A stretch of DNA of 64,000 nucleotides from Annona cherimola (Eukaryota > Streptophyta > Magnoliopsida > Magnoliales > Annonaceae): assembly GCA_030490835.1 (NCBI GenBank), contig CM059975.1, forward strand, positions 53,559,174 to 53,623,173. The letters are read 5' to 3'. The notes beneath the pieces were generated by a model that worked only from the letters and a program-made list of their open reading frames with translations, ran no database searches and had not been told where the DNA came from. The translations under genes were made by a program, and so were the position numbers. Position 1 is the stretch's first letter; each line of letters opens with the position of its first letter. Shown here piece by piece: positions 51,271 to 63,766 of this stretch.

Positions 51271-52781
51271 ATAATTATTTTGTTAAATTAATAGATTAAA
51301 TTAGTTAATCTAAGATAATTTTTTAATGACAGTAATCAAGATCGTAGACCTTTACTCAAGGGTTGGGCCTCAATACATACAAATAATTGGTTAGTATTTC
51401 AAATTAAAGATAAAAAATTATTTGAACTGTAGTTCAGAATTTTGAAAATTGAATTTTTATTTAATAAATATTTTGTAAAATTAATGGATTAGAAAGTTAA
51501 TCTAAGATAATTTTAATGACACTAATCAAGACCGTAAACTTTTACCCAAGAGTTGGGCCTCAATACGTCGATTTGACGGTTCGTGTTTTAACATTAAAAT
51601 AAAAAATTATTTCAACGGTAGTTCAAATTTTAATAATTGAATTTTATTTAATAATTATTTTGTTAAATTATTAAATTAAATTAGTTAATCTAAGATAATT
51701 TTTTAATGACAGTAATCAAGATCGTAGACCTTTACTCATGGGATGGGACTCAATACATACAAATAATTTGTTAGTATTTTAAATTAAAAATAAAATTATT
51801 TGAACTGTAGTTCACAATTTTGAAAATTGAATTTTTATTTAATAACTATTTTGTAAAATTAATGGATTAGTAAGTTAATCTAAGATAATTTTAATGACAC
51901 TAATCAAGATCGTAAACTTGTACCCATGAGTTGGGCCTCAATACGTCGATTTGATGGTTCGTATTTTAACTTTAAAATAAAAAATTATTTCAACGGTAGT
52001 TCAAAATTTTAATAATTGAATTTTATTTAATAATTATTTTGTTAAATTAATAGATTAAATTAGTTAATCTAAGATAATTTTTTAATGACAGTAATCAAGA
52101 TCGTAGACCTTTACTCATGGGTTGGGCCTCAATACATACAAATAATTGGTTAGTATTTCAAATTAAAAATAAAATTATTTGAACTGTAGTTCAGAATTTT
52201 GATAATTAAATTTTTATTTAATAACTATTTTTTAAATTAATGGATTAAAAAGTTAATCTAAGATAATTTTAATGACACTAATCAAGATCGTAAACTTGTA
52301 CCCATGAGTTGGTCCTCAATACGTCGATTTGATGGTTCGTATTTTAACTTTAAAATAAAAAATTATTTCAACGGTAGTTCAAAATTTTAATAATTGAATT
52401 TTATTTCATAATTATTTTGTTAAATTAATAGATTAAATTAGTTAATCTAAGATAATTTTTTAATGACAGTAATCAAGATCGTAGACCTTTACTCATGGGT
52501 TGGGCCTCAATACATACAAATAATTGGTTAGTATTTCAAATTAAAAATAAAATTATTTGAACAGTCAGAATTTTGAAAATTGAATTTTTATTTAATAAAT
52601 ATTTTGTAAAATTAATGGATTAGAAAGTTAATCTAAGACAATTTTAATGACACTAATCAAGACCGTAAACTTTTACCCAAGAGTTGGGCCTCAATACGTC
52701 GATTTGACGGTTCGTGTTTTAACATTAAAATAAAAAATTATTTCAACGGTAGTTCAAATTTTAATAATTGAATTTTATTTA
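51271..52781 (+). repeat. Block 9, copy 2 of the 4-dimer HOR (1511 bp)
   Basis: Repeats the dimer order of copy 1 with dimers at 51271, 51651, 52030 and 52408. Shared rare marks are ACTCAAGGG, GGGATGGGACTC, GGTCCTC, GAACAGTCAG and TAAGACAATTTT. The final B monomer has GTGTTTTAACATT and AGTTCAAATTTT, where copy 1 has GTATTTTAACATT and AGTTCAAAATTTT, which accounts for the 1-bp length difference. Confidence 0.88.
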
Positions 52782-55700
52782 ATAATTATTTTGTTAAATT
52801 ATTAAATTAAATTAGTTAATCTAAGATAATTTTTTAATGACAGTAATCAAGATCGTAGACCTTTACTCATGGGTTGGGACTCAATACATACAAATAATTT
52901 GTTAGTATTTTAAATTAAAAATAAAATTATTTGAACTGTAGTTCACAATTTTGAAAATTGAATTTTTATTTAATAACTATTTTGTAAAATTAATGGATTA
53001 GTAAGTTAATCTAAGATAATTTTAATGACACTAATCAAGATCGTAAACTTGTACCCATGAGTTTGGCCTCAATACGTCGATTTGATGGTTCGTATTTTAA
53101 CTTTAAAATAAAAAATTATTTCAACGGTAGTTCAAAATTTTAATAATTGAATTTTATTTAATAATTATTTTGTTAAATTAATAGATTAAATTAGTTAATC
53201 TAAGATAATTTTTTAATGACAGTAATCAAGATCGTAGACCTTTACTCATGGGTTGGGCCTCAATACATACAAATAATTGGTTAGTATTTCAAATTAAAAA
53301 TAAAATTATTTGAACTGTAGTTCAGAATTTTGAAAATTGAATTTTTATTTAATAACTATTTTGTAAAATTAATGGATTAGTAAGTTAATCTAAGATAATT
53401 TTAATGACACTAATCAAGATCGTAAACTTGTACCCATGAGTTTGGCCTCAATACGTCGATTTGATGGTTCGTATTTTAACTTTAAAATAAAAAATTATTT
53501 CAACGGTAGTTCAAAATTTTAATAATTGAATTTTATTTAATAATTATTTTTCTTAAATTAATGGATTAAATTAGATAATCTAAGATAATTTTTTAGTGAC
53601 AGTAATCAACATCGTAGACCTTTACTCATGGGTTGGGCCTCAATACATACAAATAATTTGTTAGTATTTTAAATTAAAAATAAAATTATTTGAACTGTAG
53701 TTCAAAATTTTGTAAGTTGAATTTTTATTTAATAACTATTTTGTAAAATTAATGGATTAGAAAGTTAATCTAAGATAATTTTAATGACAATAATCAAGAT
53801 CGTAAACTTGTACCCATGAGTTGGGCCTCAACACGTCGATTTGATGGTTCGTCTTTTAACCTTAAAATAAAAAATTATTTCAACGGTAGTTCAAAATTTT
53901 AATAATTGAATTTTATTTAATAATTATTTTTCTTAAATTAATGGATTAAATTAGATAATCTAAGATAATTTTTTAGTGACAGTAATCAACATCGTAGACC
54001 TTTACTCATGGGTTGGGCCTCAATACATACAAATAATTGATTAGTATTTCAAATTAAAAATAAAATTATTTGAACTGTAGTTCAGAATTTTGATAATTTA
54101 ATTTTTATTTAATAACTATTTTTTAAATTAATGGATTAAAAAGTTAATCTAAGATAATTTTAATGACACTAATCAAGATCGTAAACTTTTACCCAAGAGT
54201 TGAGCCTCAATACGTCGATTTGATTGTTCGTCTTTTAACCTTAAAATAAAAAATTATTTCAACGGTAGTTCAAAATTTTAATAATTGAATTTTATTTAAT
54301 AATTATTTTGTTAAATTATTAAATTAAATTAGTTAATCTAAGATAATTTTTTAATGACAGTAATCAAGATCGTAGACCTTTACTCATGGGTTGGGCCTCA
54401 ATACATACAAATAATTTGTTAGTATTTTAAATTAAAAATAAAATTATTTGAACTGTAGTTCAAAATTTTGTAAGTTGAATTTTTATTTAATAACTATTTT
54501 GTAAAATTAATGGATTAGAAAGTTAATCTAAGATAATTTTAATGACAATAATCAAGATCGTAAACTTGTACCCATGAGTTGGGCCTCAATACGTCGATTT
54601 GATGGTTCGTATTTTAACATTAAAATAAAAAATTATTTCAACGGTAGTTCAAAATTTTAATAATTGAATTTTATTTCATAATTATTTTGTTAAATTAATA
54701 GATTAAATTAGTTAATCTAAGATAATTTTTTAATGACAGTAATCAAGATCGTAGACCTTTACTCATGGGTTGGGCCTCAATACATACAAATAATTGGTTA
54801 GTATTTCAAATTAAAGATAAAAAATTATTTGAACTGTAGTTCAGAATTTTGAAAATTGAATTTTTATTTAATAAATATTTTGTAAAATTAATGGATTAGA
54901 AAGTTAATCTAAGATAATTTTAATGACACTAATCAAGACCGTAAACTTTTACCCAAGAGTTGGGCCTCAATACGTCGATTTGACGGTTCGTGTTTTAACA
55001 TTAAAATAAAAAATTATTTCAACGGTAGTTCAAATTTTAATAATTGAATTTTATTTAATAATTATTTTGTTAAATTATTAAATTAAATTAGTTAATCTTA
55101 GATAATTTTTTAATGACAGTAATCAAGATCGTAGACCTTTACTCATGGGTTGGGCCTCAATACATACAAATAATTTGTTAGTATTTTAAATTAAAAATAA
55201 AATTATTTGAACTGTAGTTCACAATTTTGAAAATTGAATTTTTATTTAATAACTATTTTGTAAAATTAATGGATTAGTAAGTTAATCTAAGATAATTTTA
55301 ATGACACTAATCAAGATCGTAAACTTGTACCCATGAGTTGGGCCTCAATACGTCGATTTGATGGTTCGTATTTTAACTTTAAAATAAAAAATTATTTCAA
55401 GGGTAGTTCAAAATTTTAATAATTGAATTTTATTTAATAATTATTTTGTTAAATTAATAGATTAAATTAGTTAATCTAAGATAATTTTTTAATGACAGTA
55501 ATCAAGATCGTAGACCTTTACTCATGGGTTGGGCCTCAATACATACAAATAATTGGTTAGTATTTCAAATTAAAAATAAAATTATTTGAACTGTAGTTCA
55601 GAATTTTGATAATTAAATTTTTATTTAATAACTATTTTTTAAATTAATGGATTAAAAAGTTAATCTAAGATAATTTTAATGACACTAATCAAGATCGTAA

Positions 55701-58461
55701 ACTTGTACCCATGAGTTGGTCCTCAATACGTCGATTTGATGGTTCGTATTTTAACTTTAAAATAAAAAATTATTTCAACGGTAGATCAAAATTTTAATAA
55801 TTGAATTTTATTTCATAATTATTTTGTTAAATTAATAGATTAAATTAGTTAATCTAAGATAATTTTTTAATGACAGTAATCAAGATCGTAGACCTTTACT
55901 CATGGGTTGGGCCTCAATACATACAAATAATTGGTTAGTATTTCAAATTAAAAATAAAATTATTTGAACAGTCAGAATTTTGAAAATTGAATTTTTATTT
56001 AATAAATATTTTGTAAAATTAATGGATTAGAAAGTTAATCTAAGATAATTTTAATGACACTAATCAAGACCGTAAACTTTTACCCAAGAGTTGGTCCTCA
56101 ATACGTCGATTTGACGGTTCGTGTTTTAACATTAAAATAAAAAATTATTTCAACGGTAGTTCAAATTTTAATAATTGAATTTTATTTAATAATTATTTTG
56201 TTAAATTATTAAATTAAATTAGTTAATCTAAGATAATTTTTTAATGACAGTAATCAAGATCGTAGACCTTTACTCATGGGATGGGACTCAATACATACAA
56301 ATAATTTGTTAGTATTTTAAATTAAAAATAAAATTATTTGAACTGTAGTTCACAATTTTGAAAATTGAATTTTTATTTAATAACTATTTTGTAAAATTAA
56401 TGGATTAGTAAGTTAATCTAAGATAATTTTAATGACACTAATCAAGATCGTAAACTTGTACCCATGAGTTTGGCCTCAATACGTCGATTTGATGGTTCGT
56501 ATTTTAACTTTAAAATAAAAAATTATTTCAACGGTAGTTCAAAATTTTAATAATTGAATTTTATTTAATAATTATTTTGTTAAATTAATAGATTAAATTA
56601 GTTAATCTAAGATAATTTTTTAATGACAGTAATCAAGATCGTAGACCTTTACTCATGGGTTGGGCCTCAATACATACAAATAATTGGTTAGTATTTCAAA
56701 TTAAAAATAAAATTATTTGAACTGTAGTTCAGAATTTTGATAATTAAATTTTTATTTAATAACTATTTTTTAAATTAATGGATTAAAAAGTTAATCTAAG
56801 ATAATTTTAATGACACTAATCAAGATCGTAAACTTGTACCCATGAGTTGGGCCTCAATACGTCGATTTGATGGTTCGTATTTTAACTTTAAAATAAAAAA
56901 TTATTTCAACGGTAGTTCAAAATTTTAATAATTGAATTTTATTTCATAATTATTTTGTTAAATTAATAGATTAAATTAGTTAATCTAAGATAATTTTTTA
57001 ATGACAGTAATCAAGATCGTAGACCTTTACTCATGGGTTGGGCCTCAATACATACAAATAATTGGTTAGTATTTCAAATTAAAAATAAAATTATTTGAAC
57101 TGTAGTTCAGAATTTTGATAATTAAATTTTTATTTAATAACTATTTTTTAAATTAATGGATTAAAAAGTTAATCTAAGATAATTTTAATGACACTAATCA
57201 AGATCGTAAACTTGTACCCATGAGTTGGCCCTCAATACGTCGATTTGATGGTTCGTCTTTTAACCTTAAAATAAAAAATTATTTCAACGGTAGTTCAAAA
57301 TTTTAATAATTGAATTTTATTTAATAATTATTTTTCTTAAATTAATGGATTAAATTAGATAATCTAAGATAATTTTTTAGTGACAGTAATCAACATCGTA
57401 GACCTTTACTCATGGGTTGGGCCTCAATACATACAAATAATTTGTTAGTATTTTAAATTAAAAATAAAATTATTTGAACTGTAGTTCAAAATTTTGTAAG
57501 TTGAATTTTTATTTAATGACTATTTTGTAAAATTAATGGATTAGAAAGTTAATCTAAGATAATTTTAATGACAATAATCAAGATCGTAAACTTGTACCCA
57601 TGAGTTGGGCCTCAACACGTCGATTTGATGGTTCGTCTTTTAACCTTAAAATAAAAAATTATTTCAACGGTAGTTCAAAATTTTAATAATTGAATTTTAT
57701 TTAATAATTATTTTTCTTAAATTAATGGATTAAATTAGATAATCTAAGATAATTTTTTAGTGACAGTAATCAACATCGTAGACCTTTACTCATGGGTTGG
57801 GCCTCAATACATACAAATAATTGATTAGTATTTCAAATTAAAAATAAAATTATTTGAACTGTAGTTCAGAATTTTGATAATTTAATTTTTATTTAATAAC
57901 TATTTTTTAAATTAATGGATTAAAAAGTTAATCTAAGATAATTTTAATGACACTAATCAAGATCGTAAACTTTTACCCAAGAGTTGAGCCTCAATACGTC
58001 GATTTGATTGTTCGTCTTTTAACCTTAAAATAAAAAATTATTTCAACGGTAGTTCAAAATTTTAATAATTGAATTTTATTTAATAATTATTTTGTTAAAT
58101 TATTAAATTAAATTAGTTAATCTAAGATAATTTTTTAATGACAGTAATCAAGATCGTAGACCTTTACTCATGGGTTGGGCCTCAATACATACAAATAATT
58201 TGTTAGTATTTTAAATTAAAAATAAAATTATTTGAACTGTAGTTCAAAATTTTGTAAGTTGAATTTTTATTTAATAACTATTTTGTAAAATTAATGGATT
58301 AGAAAGTTAATCTAAGATAATTTTAATGACAATAATCAAGATCGTAAACTTGTACCCATGAGTTGGGCCTCAATACGTCGATTTGATGGTTCGTATTTTA
58401 ACATTAAAATAAAAAATTATTTCAACGGTAGTTCAAAATTTTAATAATTGAATTTTATTTC
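52782..58461 (+). repeat. Block 10: mixed dimers with an internal 4-dimer duplication
   Basis: Fifteen dimers. The segment 53540-55057 (two y dimers, an ATTAAATT dimer, then a dimer with AAAGATAAAAAATT and GACCGT) recurs at 57324-58841, 3784 bp later. The dimers between them (55058, 55437, 55815, 56189, 56568, 56946) are relatives of the block 9 types, including one copy of the IR2-losing change (55966). 53161-53539 is a dimer with GTTTGGCC in monomer B, also seen near 53061 and 56468. Confidence 0.78.
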
Positions 58462-61400
58462 ATAATTATTTTGTTAAATTAATAGATTAAATTAGTTAAT
58501 CTAAGATAATTTTTTAATGACAGTAATCAAGATCGTAGACCTTTACTCATGGGTTGGGCCTCAATACATACAAATAATTGGTTAGTATTTCAAATTAAAG
58601 ATAAAAAATTATTTGAACTGTAGTTCAGAATTTTGAAAATTGAATTTTTATTTAATAAATATTTTGTAAAATTAATGGATTAGAAAGTTAATCTAAGATA
58701 ATTTTAATGACACTAATCAAGACCGTAAACTTTTACCCAAGAGTTGGGCCTCAATACGTCGATTTGACGGTTCGTGTTTTAACATTAAAATAAAAAATTA
58801 TTTCAACGGTAGTTCAAATTTTAATAATTGAATTTTATTTAATAATTATTTTGTTAAATTATTAAATTAAATTAGTTAATCTTAGATAATTTTTTAATGA
58901 CAGTAATCAAGATCGTAGACCTTTACTCATGGGTTGGGCCTCAATACATACAAATAATTTGTTAGTATTTTAAATTAAAAATAAAATTATTTGAACTGTA
59001 GTTCAAAATTTTGTAAGTTGAATTTTTATTTAATAACTATTTTGTAAAATTAATGGATTAGAAAGTTAATCTAAGATAATTTTAATGACAATAATCAAGA
59101 TCGTAAACTTGTACCCATGAGTTGGGCCTCAACACGTCGATTTGATGGTTCGTCTTTTAACCTTAAAATAAAAAATTATTTCAACGGTAGTTCAAAATTT
59201 TAATAATTGAATTTTATTTAATAATTATTTTTCTTAAATTAATGGATTAAATTAGATAATCTAAGATAATTTTTTAGTGATAGTAATCAACATCGTAGAC
59301 CTTTACTCATGGGTTGGGCCTCAATACATACAAATAATTGGTTAGTATTTCAAATTAAAAATAAAATTATTTGAACTGTAGTTCAGAATTTTGATAATTA
59401 AATTTTTATTTAATAACTATTTTGTAAAATTAATGGATTAAAAAGTTAATCTAAGATAATTTTAATGACACTAATCAAGATCGTAAACTTGTACCCATGA
59501 GTTGGGCCTCAATACGTCGATTTGATGGTTCGTATTTTAACTTTAAAATAAAAAATTATTTCAACGGTAATTCAAAATTTTAATAATTGAATTTTATTTA
59601 ATAATTATTTTGTTAAATTATTAAATTAAATTAGTTAATCTTAGATAATTTTTTAATGACAGTAATCAAGATCGTAGACCTTTACTCATGGGTTGGGCCT
59701 CAATACATACAAATAATTTGTTAGTATTTTAAATTAAAAATAAAATTATTTGAACTGTAGTTCAAAATTTTGTAAGTTGAATTTTTATTTAATAACTATT
59801 TTGTAAAATTAATGGATTAGAAAGTTAATCTAAGATAATTTTAATGACAATAATCAAGATCGTAAACTTGTACCCATGAGTTGGGCCTCAACACGTCGAT
59901 TTGATGGTTCGTCTTTTAACCTTAAAATAAAAAATTATTTCAACGGTAGTTCAAAATTTTAATAATTGAATTTTATTTAATAATTATTTTTCTTAAATTA
60001 ATGGATTAAATTAGATAATCTAAGATAATTTTTTAGTGACAGTAATCAACATCGTAGACCTTTACTCATGGGTTGGGCCTCAATACATACAAATAATTGA
60101 TTAGTATTTCAAATTAAAAATAAAATTATTTGAACTGTAGTTCAGAATTTTGATAATTTAATTTTTATTTAATAACTATTTTTTAAATTAATGGATTAAA
60201 AAGTTAATCTAAGATAATTTTAATGACACTAATCAAGATCGTAAACTTTTACCCAAGAGTTGAGCCTCAATACGTCGATTTGATTGTTCGTCTTTTAACC
60301 TTAAAATAAAAAATTATTTCAACGGTAGTTCAAAATTTTAATAATTGAATTTTATTTAATAATTATTTTGTTAAATTATTAAATTAAATTAGTTAATCTT
60401 AGATAATTTTTTAATGACAGTAATCAAGATCGTAGACCTTTACTCATGGGTTGGGCCTCAATACATACAAATAATTTGTTAGTATTTTAAATTAAAAATA
60501 AAATTATTTGAACTGTAGTTCAAAATTTTGAAAATTGAATTTTTATTTAATAACTATTTTGTAAAATTAATGGATTAGAAAGTTAATCTAAGATAATTTT
60601 AATGACACTAATCAAGATCGTAAACTTGTACCCATGAGTTGGTCCTCAATACGTCGATTTGATGGTTCGTATTTTAACATTAAAATAAAAAATTATTTCA
60701 ACGGTAGTTCAAAATTTTAATAATTGAATTTTATTTCATAATTATTTTGTTAAATTAATAGATTAAATTAGTTAATCTAAGATAATTTTTTAATGACAGT
60801 AATCAAGATCGTAGACCTTTACTCATGGGTTGGGCCTCAATACATACAAATAATTGGTTAGTATTTCAAATTAAAGATAAAAAATTATTTGAACTGTAGT
60901 TCAGAATTTTGAAAATTGAATTTTTATTTAATAAATATTTTGTAAAATTAATGGATTAGAAAGTTAATCTAAGATAATTTTAATGACACTAATCAAGACC
61001 GTAAACTTTTACCCAAGAGTTGGGCCTCAATACGTCGATTTGACGGTTCGTGTTTTAACATTAAAATAAAAAATTATTTCAACGGTAGTTCAAATTTTAA
61101 TAATTGAATTTTATTTAATAATTATTTTGTTAAATTATTAAATTAAATTAGTTAATCTAAGATAATTTTTTAATGACAGTAATCAAGATCGTAGACCTTT
61201 ACTCATGGGTTGGGACTAAATACATACAAATAATTTGTTAGTATTTTAAATTAAAAATAAAATTATTTGAACTGTAGTTCACAATTTTGAAAATTGAATT
61301 TTTATTTAATAACTATTTTGTAAAATTAATGGATTAGTAAGTTAATCTAAGATAATTTTAATGACACTAATCAAGATCGTAAACTTGTACCCAAGAGTTG

Positions 61401-63766
61401 GGCCTCAATACGTCGATTTGATGGTTCGTATTTTAACATTAAAATAAAAAATTATTTCAACGGTAGTTCAAAATTTTAATAATTGAATTTTATTTCATAA
61501 TTATTTTGTTAAATTAATAGATTAAATTAGTTAATCTAAGATAATTTTTTAATGACAGTAATCAAGATCGTAGACCTTTACTCAAGGGTTGGGCCTCAAT
61601 ACATACAAATAATTGGTTAGTATTTCAAATTAAAGATAAAAAATTATTTGAACTGTAGTTCAGAATTTTGAAAATTGAATTTTTATTTAATAAATATTTT
61701 GTAAAATTAATGGATTAGAAAGTTAATCTAAGATAATTTTAATGACACTAATCAAGACCGTAAACTTTTACCCAAGAGTTGGGCCTCAATACGTCGATTT
61801 GACGGTTCGTGTTTTAACATTAAAATAAAAAATTATTTCAACGGTAGTTCAAATTTTAATAATTGAATTTTATTTAATAATTATTTTGTTAAATTATTAA
61901 ATTAAATTAGTTAATCTAAGATAATTTTTTAATGACAGTAATCAAGATCGTAGACCTTTACTCATGGGTTGGGACTCAATACATACAAATAATTTGTTAG
62001 TATTTTAAATTAAAAATAAAATTATTTGAACTGTAGTTCACAATTTTGAAAATTGAATTTTTATTTAATAACTATTTTGTAAAATTAATGGATTAGTAAG
62101 TTAATCTAAGATAATTTTAATGACACTAATCAAGATCGTAAACTTGTACCCAAGAGTTGGGCCTCAATACGTCGATTTGATGGTTCGTATTTTAACATTA
62201 AAATAAAAAATTATTTCAACGGTAGTTCAAAATTTTAATAATTGAATTTTATTTCATAATTATTTTGTTAAATTAATAGATTAAATTAGTTAATCTAAGA
62301 TAATTTTTTAATGACAGTAATCAAGATCGTAGACCTTTACTCAAGGGTTGGGCCTCAATACATACAAATAATTGGTTAGTATTTCAAATTAAAGATAAAA
62401 AATTATTTGAACTGTAGTTCAGAATTTTGAAAATTGAATTTTTATTTAATAAATATTTTGTAAAATTAATGGATTAGAAAGTTAATCTAAGATAATTTTA
62501 ATGACACTAATCAAGACCGTAAACTTTTACCCAAGAGTTGGGCCTCAATACGTCGATTTGACGGTTCGTGTTTTAACATTAAAATAAAAAATTATTTCAA
62601 CGGTAGTTCAAATTTTAATAATTGAATTTTATTTAATAATTATTTTGTTAAATTATTAAATTAAATTAGTTAATCTAAGATAATTTTTTAATGACAGTAA
62701 TCAAGATCGTAGACCTTTACTCATGGGATGGGACTCAATACATACAAATAATTTGTTAGTATTTTAAATTAAAAATAAAATTATTTGAACTGTAGTTCAC
62801 AATTTTGAAAATTGAATTTTTATTTAATAACTATTTTGTAAAATTAATGGATTAGTAAGTTAATCTAAGATAATTTTAATGACACTAATCAAGATCGTAA
62901 ACTTGTACCCATGAGTTGGGCCTCAATACGTCGATTTGATGGTTCGTATTTTAACTTTAAAATAAAAAATTATTTCAACGGTAGTTCAAAATTTTAATAA
63001 TTGAATTTTATTTAATAATTATTTTGTTAAATTAATAGATTAAATTAGTTAATCTAAGATAATTTTTTAATGACAGTAATCAAGATCGTAGACCTTTACT
63101 CATGGGTTGGGCCTCAATACATACAAATAATTGGTTAGTATTTCAAATTAAAAATAAAATTATTTGAACTGTAGTTCAGAATTTTGATAATTAAATTTTT
63201 ATTTAATAACTATTTTTTAAATTAATGGATTAAAAAGTTAATCTAAGATAATTTTAATGACACTAATCAAGATCGTAAACTTGTACCCATGAGTTGGTCC
63301 TCAATACGTCGATTTGATGGTTCGTATTTTAACTTTAAAATAAAAAATTATTTCAACGGTAGTTCAAAATTTTAATAATTGAATTTTATTTCATAATTAT
63401 TTTGTTAAATTAATAGATTAAATTAGTTAATCTAAGATAATTTTTTAATGACAGTAATCAAGATCGTAGACCTTTACTCATGGGTTGGGCCTCAATACAT
63501 ACAAATAATTGGTTAGTATTTCAAATTAAAAATAAAATTATTTGAACAGTCAGAATTTTGAAAATTGAATTTTTATTTAATAAATATTTTGTAAAATTAA
63601 TGGATTAGAAAGTTAATCTAAGATAATTTTAATGACACTAATCAAGACCGTAAACTTTTACCCAAGAGTTGGGCCTCAATACGTCGATTTGACGGTTCGT
63701 GTTTTAACATTAAAATAAAAAATTATTTCAACGGTAGTTCAAATTTTAATAATTGAATTTTATTTA
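58462..63766 (+). repeat. Long duplicated segment, right copy (about 5.3 kb)
   Basis: Partner of 46724-51270. It matches dimer for dimer up to 61876, then holds two extra dimers (61877-62635, a near copy of 61118-61876), then resumes with partners of 50139, 50518 and 50896 at 62636, 63015 and 63393. Differences I noticed from the left copy are few, for example GGTCCTC near 60642, GGGACTAAATAC near 61212, and AAATAAAAAATT near 61443 where the left copy has AAATAAATAATT. Confidence 0.85.
61877..62635 (+). repeat. Two-dimer insertion by tandem duplication (759 bp)
   Basis: A near copy of 61118-61876: an ATTAAATT dimer with GGGACT and ACAATTTTG, followed by an ACTCAAGGG dimer with AAAGATAAAAAATT and GACCGT. 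The GACCGT mark falls at 61756 and 62515, 759 bp apart. It is absent from the left copy of the long duplication, so it was gained after that event. Confidence 0.85.
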
